Assembly (NCBI GenBank): GCA_039821605.1
Contig: JBCBNV010000003.1
Location: forward strand, 186,001-250,000
DNA length: 64,000 bases
Reading direction: 5' to 3'
Source of the DNA: CALBPI01 sp039821605
Lineage (GTDB): Bacteria > Pseudomonadota > Gammaproteobacteria > Steroidobacterales > Woeseiaceae
Both the position numbers and the translations under genes were made by a program. Shown here piece after piece: positions 43,953-51,023 of this stretch; within the stretch, counting starts at the first letter, position 1; every line of letters starts with the position of its first letter. Under the pieces are notes generated by a model. It ran no database searches. It saw only the letters and a program-made list of their open reading frames with translations, and had not been told where the DNA came from.

Positions 43953-44162
43953 GTGAGTGACGACGAACAAGTCGAGGCGCTCGAGACACGCATCGCCTTC
44001 TACGAACAGGAGCTCAGCGAGCTTCGCGATGCCATCGACGCACAGCAACAACAGATCCTGGCCGTCGAGCGCCGTGCCGAGCTGCTCATGCAGCGCATCG
44101 CGGACCTCATCGAAGGCGGTTCGGCCTCGGGCGACGGCGACGAACGCCCGCCGCACTACTGA
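43953..44162 (+). CDS. slyX: SlyX family coiled-coil protein
   Basis: A 69-residue coiled-coil protein (IAFYEQELSELRDAIDAQQQQ) ending in the SlyX signature PPHY. Function is unknown. The start is GTG at 43953 with a near-perfect AAAGGAGG eight bases upstream. The IMPase-like gene follows after 26 bases. Confidence 0.92.
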   Translation: MSDDEQVEALETRIAFYEQELSELRDAIDAQQQQILAVERRAELLMQRIADLIEGGSASGDGDERPPHY

Positions 44163-44188
44163 CTGTACATCCGCACAGGGAGCCCTGC

Positions 44189-45013
44189 GTGAGCAGCACA
44201 CAGTTTTTCGACGTCTTCATGCCTGCGCTCGAGCAGGCGGGTCGCTACGCGCTCGAGATTCGCGACCGCATCGAGTCCCGACCGCAGAAGTCGGGTGACG
44301 CCTGGACAAGCGTCGTGACTGACGCCGACCTCGGCGTGCAGCACTACCTGGAGGCCGTCGCACTGGCCGAATTCCCCGACTGGGGATTCTGGGGCGAGGA
44401 ACGCGATGCGTCGTTCCACACGCCCTACTTTCGCGAGAACGCCGAGTACCTGCTCGCGCTCGACCCCATTAACGGCACCCGCATCTATCGCGAACGCGGC
44501 GACGATTTTGACATCATCATGTCTCTGATTCGCAATGGCCGCGTCGAAGCGACACTGTCTTACATGCCCGTGCGGCGCCAGTTCTACGGCGCCGACGCCG
44601 AGACGGGTGCGTTCCTGCAGCAGAGCGGGGAGGCGCGCGCGCCGCTCGTCGTCGACAATCAGTCGATGACGCTTGCCGTGTACAAGGCCGACGACTGGCT
44701 CGCGTCGCTACCGGACGCCGTGGTTGTCTACGACACACTCGCAGCCTACGTGTCGGGCGACCCGCGCAATTGCATGAACAACGTATTCCACGGCCATATC
44801 GGCGGCTACCTGATGGGCCCCACGCCCCTGCTCGATGTGGGCGCCACCGCGTTTACCGTGGCCCAGGCGGGCGGGTTCGCGACGCAACCGGACGGTCAGC
44901 CATTCGATCATTTCTCGCGATTTGATCCTGCGCGCACCGAGCCCCTGCTCGTCTGCGCCAATCCCGCGTTACACGCAGCCGTCAGTCGTGCCATCGCGGG
45001 CGCCAGCGCGTGA
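44189..45013 (+). CDS. Inositol monophosphatase-fold protein with altered metal site
   Basis: A 274-residue member of the IMPase/FBPase-like superfamily. The first metal motif (GEERD, Glu70-Glu71) is present. The DP-x-D-G-T motif reads DPINGT, so the second Asp is Asn95. The late W-D-x-A-A motif reads LLDVGATAFTVAQAGG. Activity may be reduced or directed to another substrate. It is between slyX and the MocA-like gene (GTGA overlap), and suhB at 4.9 kb has the intact site. Confidence 0.75.
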   Translation: MSSTQFFDVFMPALEQAGRYALEIRDRIESRPQKSGDAWTSVVTDADLGVQHYLEAVALAEFPDWGFWGEERDASFHTPYFRENAEYLLALDPINGTRIYRERGDDFDIIMSLIRNGRVEATLSYMPVRRQFYGADAETGAFLQQSGEARAPLVVDNQSMTLAVYKADDWLASLPDAVVVYDTLAAYVSGDPRNCMNNVFHGHIGGYLMGPTPLLDVGATAFTVAQAGGFATQPDGQPFDHFSRFDPARTEPLLVCANPALHAAVSRAIAGASA

Positions 45014-45636
45014 GTGCGCGTATCGCCGACCTGCTGCTCGCGGCCGGCGCGTCGCGGCGGTTTCGTGGCAGGAAACTGCTGGCGGACTGCGGCGGCGAAA
45101 CACTCATCGATCGTGCCATGTCGGTCACGCGCAACGCGGCCATCGACACACGACTGTCCGTATTTGGCGAGATCGAGGCCGCGCTCATTGAGGCCGCCAC
45201 ATTGGCTGGGATGGGCTTCGTCGTGAATGCCGACTGGGATCGCGGCCAGGGCACGAGTGTCGCCGCGGGGGTGTCTGCCCTGAGCCCGGATTGCGATGCC
45301 GTCCTGATTCGTCTCGCAGACCAGGTGCTCGTGACGGCTCGGGATATCGACGCCCTGCTGACCGCGTGGCGCGCTGAACCTGAAGCGATTGTCGCCGCTG
45401 ACTACGACGGTGTGCGGGGCGTGCCGGCGGTGTTTCCTCGACGGTGTTTTGCGGTGCTGGCCGCACTGGACGGCGAACCGGGTGCGCGGCGCATCATTGC
45501 GTCAGACGATCATGTTGTGACCGTAGACTTGCCCCATGCGGCCGTGGACGTGGACACGCGCGAGGACCTCGCGCGCGCGGAATCGATTCTGCTCAGCCGT
45601 GCGCGTGCGCATGCGCCGCGCAGCGCTCGCAGTTGA
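45010..45636 (+). CDS. MocA/MobA-like nucleotidyltransferase
   Basis: A 208-residue NTP-transferase-fold protein. It has LLLAAGASRRFRGRKLLADC (nucleotide loop), DRGQGTSVAAGV and the metal-binding LADQVLVTARDID. It is closest in type to MocA, which adds CMP to molybdopterin, rather than to MobA, which is encoded separately at 46.3 kb. Neighbouring moa genes and XdhC at 59 kb support a molybdenum role. The GTG start overlaps the upstream stop; its 3' end overlaps moaE by 44 bases on the opposite strand. Confidence 0.75.
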   Translation: MSARIADLLLAAGASRRFRGRKLLADCGGETLIDRAMSVTRNAAIDTRLSVFGEIEAALIEAATLAGMGFVVNADWDRGQGTSVAAGVSALSPDCDAVLIRLADQVLVTARDIDALLTAWRAEPEAIVAADYDGVRGVPAVFPRRCFAVLAALDGEPGARRIIASDDHVVTVDLPHAAVDVDTREDLARAESILLSRARAHAPRSARS

Positions 45637-46048
45637 CCCAGCCTGAGTCGCCATCCGAGTAGTGTTCTTTCTTCCAGATCGGCAGGCGCACCTTGATCTC
45701 GTCGATGATCCGACGGCAGGCACGAAACGCCTCATCGCGATGCGGTGACACCACGCCCACCCAGACGGCACAGTCGCCCAATGCCAGTTCGCCGGCGCGA
45801 TGCACGGCGCGCGCGGCGATGATCGGAATGTCACCTCGCACCTCGGCAATGATGCGTTCGCCTTCCGAGACGGCCAGCGGCGCATACACTTCGTATTCAA
45901 GGGCTTCAACGTCGCGGCCCTCGTTGTGATTGCGAACCCAGCCTTCAAACGTGACGATGGCGCCCGCGCGCACGTCGGCCAGGGATTCACGCAGCGCAGT
46001 GGTATCGATGGGCGATGCATTGATCGCCATGATCTCGATTTCGCTCAT
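45593..46048 (-). CDS. moaE: Molybdopterin synthase catalytic subunit MoaE
   Basis: Large subunit of molybdopterin synthase, which inserts sulfur into precursor Z (cPMP). The 151 residues include FEGWVRNHNEGRDVEALEYE, AVHRAGELALGDCAVWVGV and the lysine motif LPIWKKEHYSDG. The C-terminus is unusual: NCERCAAHAHAHG, a Cys pair plus alternating histidines that could bind metal. This tail is in the 44-base overlap with the convergent MocA-like gene. The start overlaps moaD by four bases. Confidence 0.94.
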   Translation of the reverse strand: MSEIEIMAINASPIDTTALRESLADVRAGAIVTFEGWVRNHNEGRDVEALEYEVYAPLAVSEGERIIAEVRGDIPIIAARAVHRAGELALGDCAVWVGVVSPHRDEAFRACRRIIDEIKVRLPIWKKEHYSDGDSGWVNCERCAAHAHAHG

Positions 46049-46287
46049 CCGCCGGCCACCGGCGGAAACAGCAAGACGTCATCGCCGTCCGCGACGGGGC
46101 TGTCCCAGTCCGCCATGACGTCGTTGATGGCCACCTTGCAGTGGCCACGCGGGTCCGCGGTGCCGTGTCGGTCCTTGAGCTGCTGAAACAGGGCCAGTGC
46201 GTCGTCAGCCGACGTTTCCACGGTTTCCGAGTCGCGGCCGGCGCGCTCTCGAAACAGCGCGAAGTAACGTACGTTGACAGTCTTCAT
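46045..46287 (-). CDS. moaD: Molybdopterin synthase sulfur carrier subunit MoaD
   Basis: An 80-residue ubiquitin-like protein beginning VRYFALFRERAGRD and ending in the required Gly-Gly (LLFPPVAGG), which is adenylated and thiocarboxylated. ATG 46287 overlaps the mobA stop region and gives the family length; a longer frame inside mobA is rejected. It is coupled to moaE (ATGA). Confidence 0.94.
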   Translation of the reverse strand: MKTVNVRYFALFRERAGRDSETVETSADDALALFQQLKDRHGTADPRGHCKVAINDVMADWDSPVADGDDVLLFPPVAGG

Positions 46288-46886
46288 GCAACGTCCTCGG
46301 CCAGCGCGGCCGCCAGGTCTTCGGGGGCATTCATGTTGGACAGGGCGCCGCGCGTCACTGCATCGACGAGAGGCACCTCGGCATCGAGCAGACAGCGGCG
46401 CGCGCAACGCCGATCCTCGGCGAGTTGCGCCTCGATTCTTGCGCGCATGCCCGGCCGCCAGATCGCGCACATCGGCTCCGGTGTCCCGTCGCGCTCGCTG
46501 CGCATCGCAACGGCCAACGCGTCGGGTCGTTCGGCGGCTGCCACTCGCAATGCTTCAAGTGTCGCCGCATCGAGGCGCGGCAAATCGCAGGCCAGTACGA
46601 GCCACTCTGCGTCGCCGCGGTGGCGCAACGCCGCGAGAATGCCCGCCAGCGGACCACGTCCCTCGGGTGCATCCTCGATGAGTGGCCACTGGCGCCGCAG
46701 TGCATCGGCCTGAGCCGCCGAGCGTACCGAGACCCAAACCGTGTCACAGACGTGCGCCGCCAGTGACGCCGTCCGAGCCAGCATCGTTTGCCCATCGATT
46801 TCGATGGCGGCCTTGTCGCTGCCCATGCGGCGGCTTTCGCCGCCGGCGAGCAACAGCGCCATGAGGGGACGCTCAGCCACGGTCAT
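46284..46886 (-). CDS. mobA: Molybdenum cofactor guanylyltransferase MobA
   Basis: Adds GMP to molybdopterin to give the MGD cofactor. The 200-residue protein has LLLAGGESRRMGSDKAAIE, DAPEGRGPLAGILAAL and LVLACDLPRL, the standard MobA motifs. It overlaps moaC by 14 bases and moaD by four bases. Confidence 0.93.
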   Translation of the reverse strand: MTVAERPLMALLLAGGESRRMGSDKAAIEIDGQTMLARTASLAAHVCDTVWVSVRSAAQADALRRQWPLIEDAPEGRGPLAGILAALRHRGDAEWLVLACDLPRLDAATLEALRVAAAERPDALAVAMRSERDGTPEPMCAIWRPGMRARIEAQLAEDRRCARRCLLDAEVPLVDAVTRGALSNMNAPEDLAAALAEDVA

Positions 46887-47361
46887 AGTCCGACTTGCCG
46901 CCCGTCTTGGCGACCAAACGCGTGTCGCGTATCTCGATGTCGTGCGATAGCGCCTTGCACATGTCGTACACGGTCAAAGCGGCAACGCTGGCACCCGTCA
47001 GCGCTTCCATCTCGACGCCCGTGCGGTGCTGGACGCGGCAGCGGCAGCGAATGCGGATGCCTTCGCCGTCGATAGCCATGTCAATGTCGCAACCCGTGAG
47101 CCCCAGCGGGTGGCAAAACGGAATCAGCTCGTGAGTGCGTTTCGCCGCCATTACGCCGGCGATGATCGCCGTTGCGAACACGGGCCCTTTCTTGGTGGCG
47201 TAGTCGCCGTCGACAAACAGCGCTCTAAGCTCGGACGGTAACCAGACGAAACTCTCGGCGACCGCCTGACGCGCCGTAACGGCCTTGTCGGACACATCGA
47301 CCATCGTCGGTTGACCGGCATCATCAACGTGCGTGAGCGTCTTGTCGCCCTGCGCAGCCAT
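46873..47361 (-). CDS. moaC: Cyclic pyranopterin monophosphate synthase MoaC
   Basis: Completes cPMP formation with MoaA. The 162 residues contain TMVDVSDKAVTARQAVAE, KKGPVFATAIIAGVMAAKRT, LIPFCHPLGLTG and the active-site region EMEALTGASVAALTVYDMCKA with KTGGKSD at the end. I start at ATG 47361, two bases after the moaA stop; a TTG two codons earlier would overlap that stop. Confidence 0.95.
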   Translation of the reverse strand: MAAQGDKTLTHVDDAGQPTMVDVSDKAVTARQAVAESFVWLPSELRALFVDGDYATKKGPVFATAIIAGVMAAKRTHELIPFCHPLGLTGCDIDMAIDGEGIRIRCRCRVQHRTGVEMEALTGASVAALTVYDMCKALSHDIEIRDTRLVAKTGGKSDYDRG

Positions 47362-47363
47362 GT

Positions 47364-48419
47364 TCAACCACCCACCCGGTACATCTCGACCTTGCGCGGT
47401 CTTGCGGCGCGACGTTCCGCGGCGCGACGCTCGCTGTAGCGGTCATCGCGCGCCAGCCAGACGCGTCGCACGATGCTCTCGAGTTCGGCGTCTGTGGCGC
47501 CCTGTCGAATCGGTTCGAGCAGGCGCGTGCCCTGGGTCGCAAAGAGGCAGGTGTAGAGCGTGCCGTCCGCCGCCAGTCGGGCGCGGTGGCAACCCCCGCA
47601 AAATGGCATCGTCACCGAGGAGATGAAGCCGATCTCGCCGGCCCCATCGTCGTATCGGTAGCGTCGCGCGACCTCGCCCGGATAGTTCTCGGCGACGGGC
47701 GACACGGGCCAACGCTCGGCAATGCGCTCGAGCAGTTCGCGAGACGGCACCACTTCGTCGCGACGCCAGCCATTGCGGTTGCCGACATCCATGTACTCGA
47801 TCATGCGCACCACGTGACCCGTGCCGCGGAAGTGTTCGAGCACATCGAGCACGCCGTCATCGTTGACGCCGCGTTGCACGACCGTGTTGATCTTGATGGC
47901 ATCGAAGCCTGCCGCCTCGGCCGCGCGCAATCCGTCGAGCACACGCGCGAGATCGCCACGGCCACCGCTGAGGCGCGCGAACACGTCGTCGTCGATACTG
48001 TCCAGGCTCAGGGTCAGTCTGTGCAGACCTGCCGCCTTGAGCGCAGGCGCCGCATCGGCGAGCAGCATGCCATTGGTGGTCAGCGCGAGGTCCTCGACAC
48101 CGCCAATGGCCGCGAGACCGGCCACGAGTTCAGGCAGTCGCTTCACGAGCAAGGGCTCGCCGCCGGTGAGGCGAAGCTTTGTGACGCCGAGACCAACGGC
48201 GATACGTGCCACGCGCACGATCTCCTCGTTGCTCAGGCGATGCTCGCGCCTCAAAAATTCGTAGTCCTCCCCGTACTGCGATTCGGGCATGCAGTACGGG
48301 CAGCGGAAATTGCAGCGATCGATGACCGAGATCCGGAGATCACGCAGCCCGCGACCGAGCTGGTCGCGCGGACCGGCGGCATCAGTATTGCGCGGCGTGA
48401 GGGTGTAATCGGTGCTCAT
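47364..48419 (-). CDS. moaA: GTP 3',8-cyclase MoaA
   Basis: Radical SAM enzyme that starts molybdenum cofactor synthesis from GTP. The 351 residues have the first cluster motif at 36-43 (DRCNFRCPYC), LRLTGGEPLL, the C-terminal cluster (FCGGCHRARL, with a third Cys in YTCLFA) and the C-terminal Gly-Gly. The ATG at 48419 lies only ten bases after a TATACT box, so the mRNA may be nearly leaderless. First gene of the moaA-moaC-mobA-moaD-moaE operon. Confidence 0.95.
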   Translation of the reverse strand: MSTDYTLTPRNTDAAGPRDQLGRGLRDLRISVIDRCNFRCPYCMPESQYGEDYEFLRREHRLSNEEIVRVARIAVGLGVTKLRLTGGEPLLVKRLPELVAGLAAIGGVEDLALTTNGMLLADAAPALKAAGLHRLTLSLDSIDDDVFARLSGGRGDLARVLDGLRAAEAAGFDAIKINTVVQRGVNDDGVLDVLEHFRGTGHVVRMIEYMDVGNRNGWRRDEVVPSRELLERIAERWPVSPVAENYPGEVARRYRYDDGAGEIGFISSVTMPFCGGCHRARLAADGTLYTCLFATQGTRLLEPIRQGATDAELESIVRRVWLARDDRYSERRAAERRAARPRKVEMYRVGG

Positions 48420-48429
48420 GGACCCTGTA

Positions 48430-48435
48430 AGTATA
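48430..48435 (-). promoter_or_regulatory. Candidate -10 element (TATACT) for moaA
   Basis: TATACT on the minus strand, ten bases before the moaA ATG. A start about seven bases downstream would leave a leader of only about four bases, unless initiation is elsewhere. The -35 region is weak. Confidence 0.4.
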
Positions 48436-48518
48436 CGGATTCCGGCGACGAAATCGTCGCACGAGATCATAAGTAAAATCCGCGCGCAGGCAACGGTTTG
48501 CGCTGCCAGATCACTCAG

Positions 48519-48547
48519 TTGTGCAGCGCAGCATCCGTGACTATACT
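48519..48547 (+). promoter_or_regulatory. Sigma70-type promoter of the acyl-CoA dehydrogenase pair
   Basis: TTGTGC (48519-48524), a 17-base spacer and TATACT (48542-48547). It leaves a leader of about 100 bases before the first dehydrogenase. AGGAG precedes the ATG. It is divergent from moaA; the rest of the 234-bp gap holds no gene. Confidence 0.6.
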
Positions 48548-48653
48548 CGGGCGCTCCCTGCGTCGCCATACGTCGATTGATTCGATGGCCACGGCGACGC
48601 GGTAACCACGGCCCGGGGGGTTTCGGGTCTGTCGAACCGCAGGAGTCTCGACA

Positions 48654-49856
48654 ATGGATTTGAGTTTCACGCCCGAAGAAATCGCGTTTCGCGATGAGAT
48701 CCGTGCCTTTTTCGCTGACGAGTTTCCGGACGACATTCGCGAGAAGGTCAACCGCGGAATCCGCCTCGACAAGGATGACCACGTCCGCTGGCAGAAGATC
48801 CTGCACAAACACGGCTACATGGGCGTGAACTGGCCCGTCGAATACGGCGGCACGGGCTGGAGCCCGGTGCAGAAGTACCTGTTCTCCATCGAAATGGCCA
48901 ACGCCAACGCACCCGACGTCGTGCCATTCGGCGTCAATATGGTCGGCCCCGTGATCTACTCCTACGGCAACGAAGAACAGAAGCAGCGCTTCCTGCCCGA
49001 CATCCTCGCGAGCAACGTTTGGTGGTGCCAGGGTTACTCAGAGCCCGGCGCCGGCTCCGACCTCGCCTCGCTCAAGACCATGGCTGTCCGCGACGGTGAC
49101 CACTACGTGATAAACGGCACCAAGACGTGGACGACGCTGGGTCAGCACGCCGAGTGGATATTCCTGCTGGCACGCACAAACACTGACGTCGCGCGCCGCC
49201 AGGAAGGCATCAGCTTCATTCTTGCCGACATGTCGACCCCGGGTATCACCGTGCGCCCGATCATCACGATCGAGGGCGGCCATGAGGTCAACGAAGTCCA
49301 TTTCGAGGACGCACGCGTACCCGTCGAGAATCTCGTCGGCGAAGAGGGTCGCGGCTGGACCTACGGCAAGGTCCTGTTGCAGCACGAACGCACCAACATC
49401 GCGGGCGTCGCACGTTCCAAGTACCGCCTCGCGCGACTCAAGGAACTCGCGTCGTCTTCCCAGCATGGCGCCAGGCCGCTCATGGAACAGGCCACATTCC
49501 GCGGCAAGCTCGTCGCGACCGAGGTCGCTTTGAAGGCACTCGAGTACACGGACCTGCGTACGCTGGCGGCCGTCGCCACCGGCAAGGCACCTGGCCCCGA
49601 GAGCTCGATCCTCAAGATCAAGGGCACAGAGATGCAGCAGCGTCTCGATACGCTCTACATGGAAGCGGCGGGCTACTACGCCCTGCCCTACGTGCCGGAC
49701 CAGTTCACGCTTGACGCAGCCGAAGAAGACGTTGTCGTCGACTCGAGCGAGCCGACTACTGCACTGCGCTATTTCAATTACCGCAAGGCGTCGATCTACG
49801 GCGGGTCCAACGAGATCCAGAAGAACATCATCGCCAAACACGTACTCGGGCTCTGA
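48654..49856 (+). CDS. Acyl-CoA dehydrogenase, large subunit of a pair
   Basis: FAD enzyme that introduces a double bond into acyl-CoA and passes electrons to ETF. The 400 residues start MDLSFTPEEIAFRDEIRAFF. CQGYSEPGAGSDLASLKT and GTKTWTTLGQHAEWIFLLAR bind FAD and substrate, and the C-terminus reads SIYGGSNEIQKNIIAKHVLG. The Glu of the usual IYEG motif is Gly, so the base lies elsewhere, as in heteromeric enzymes. Pairing with the next gene suggests an alpha2-beta2 enzyme for bulky or dicarboxylic acyl-CoAs; the substrate is inferred only. Confidence 0.9.
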   Translation: MDLSFTPEEIAFRDEIRAFFADEFPDDIREKVNRGIRLDKDDHVRWQKILHKHGYMGVNWPVEYGGTGWSPVQKYLFSIEMANANAPDVVPFGVNMVGPVIYSYGNEEQKQRFLPDILASNVWWCQGYSEPGAGSDLASLKTMAVRDGDHYVINGTKTWTTLGQHAEWIFLLARTNTDVARRQEGISFILADMSTPGITVRPIITIEGGHEVNEVHFEDARVPVENLVGEEGRGWTYGKVLLQHERTNIAGVARSKYRLARLKELASSSQHGARPLMEQATFRGKLVATEVALKALEYTDLRTLAAVATGKAPGPESSILKIKGTEMQQRLDTLYMEAAGYYALPYVPDQFTLDAAEEDVVVDSSEPTTALRYFNYRKASIYGGSNEIQKNIIAKHVLGL

Positions 49857-49882
49857 TCGAGCCACGACGCCAGGACGACACC

Positions 49883-51010
49883 ATGGATTTTTCGATTAGC
49901 GAAGACCAGAGCATGCTGCAGGACAGCGTGGCTCGCTTCATCCAGGACGAATACGACTTTGACTCGCGGCAGGAAGCCGCTGCAACGGACGCGGGTTTCA
50001 GCGCCGAACGCTGGCGCGAGTTCGCCGAACTGGGCTGGACTGCCGTGCCGTTCGCCGAGGAAGACGGCGGACTCGATGGCGGTGCCGTCGAACTCATGCT
50101 GCTCATGGAACAGTTTGGACGCGGCCTCGTGGTCGAACCCTACCTGCCCTGCATCATCATGGCGGGCGGCGTCCTCAAGCGCCTCGCCACCGAAGACCAG
50201 AAAGCCACCTGGCTTGCCGACATCATTGGCGGCGAAAAACTTGCCGCGCTGGCCTACGCCGAGCCGCAGGCGCGCTACGACCTCAACGACGTTGCCGTCA
50301 CGGCCACTGCCGATGGCGATGGCTACGTGCTCAACGGCCACAAGACTGTAGTGCTTAATGGCGGCAATGCCGACATGCTGATCGTCAGTGCGCGTACATC
50401 GGGCGAGCGTGGCGATACCGACGGCATCAGCCTGTTCGTCGTCGACGCGAGCGCCGCTGGCATCAAGCGCAAATCCTACGCCACCGTGGATGCCCGCCAG
50501 GCCGCAGAGATTCACTTCGAGCAGGTGCGCGTCGGCGCCGACCAGCTCCTGGGCGCTGCCGGCGAAGGCTTCGCCACGCTCAAGGCCGTCATCGAAGACG
50601 CCACGATCGCCGTGTGCGCCGAAGCCGTTGGCATCATGCAGGTACTCAACTACAAGACGCTCGAATACACGAAGCAGCGCGTCCAGTTCGGGGTGCCGAT
50701 CGCGAGCTTCCAGGCCCTGCAGCACCGTATGGTCGAGATGTTCATGATCTTCGAGCAGACCCGCTCGCTGCTGCTGCACGCCGTCATGACCGAAGAAGCC
50801 GACGCTGGCGCCGAAGCGGCACTGCACGCGCTCAAGATCCAGATTGGCACCGAAGGCCGCAAGCTCGGCGAAGAGGCCGTGCAGCTGCACGGTGGCATGG
50901 GTGTGACCTGGGAACTCGACGTGGCGCACTACTTCAAGCGCCTGACGATGATCGACACGTTGTTCGGCAACGCCGATCACCACATCGAGCAGTACCCGCT
51001 GGCCGTCTGA
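49883..51010 (+). CDS. Acyl-CoA dehydrogenase, small subunit of a pair
   Basis: A 375-residue acyl-CoA dehydrogenase homologue starting MDFSISEDQSMLQDSVARF, 26 bases after its partner. It has the middle beta domain (ALAYAEPQARYDLNDVAV) and the C-terminal HGGMGVTWELDVAHYFKRL found in the second subunit of heteromeric acyl-CoA dehydrogenases of steroid side-chain and pimeloyl-CoA type. It converges on glnS across a hairpin that holds its stop codon. Confidence 0.88.
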   Translation: MDFSISEDQSMLQDSVARFIQDEYDFDSRQEAAATDAGFSAERWREFAELGWTAVPFAEEDGGLDGGAVELMLLMEQFGRGLVVEPYLPCIIMAGGVLKRLATEDQKATWLADIIGGEKLAALAYAEPQARYDLNDVAVTATADGDGYVLNGHKTVVLNGGNADMLIVSARTSGERGDTDGISLFVVDASAAGIKRKSYATVDARQAAEIHFEQVRVGADQLLGAAGEGFATLKAVIEDATIAVCAEAVGIMQVLNYKTLEYTKQRVQFGVPIASFQALQHRMVEMFMIFEQTRSLLLHAVMTEEADAGAEAALHALKIQIGTEGRKLGEEAVQLHGGMGVTWELDVAHYFKRLTMIDTLFGNADHHIEQYPLAV

Positions 51011-51020
51011 CGACGGCCAG
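50999..51020. terminator. Hairpin across the stop of the second acyl-CoA dehydrogenase, facing glnS
   Basis: CTGGCCGTC-TGAC-GACGGCCAG: a perfect 9-bp stem whose loop contains the TGA stop. It ends four bases before the glnS stop. No U-tract. Confidence 0.45.
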
Positions 51021-51023
51021 CCC

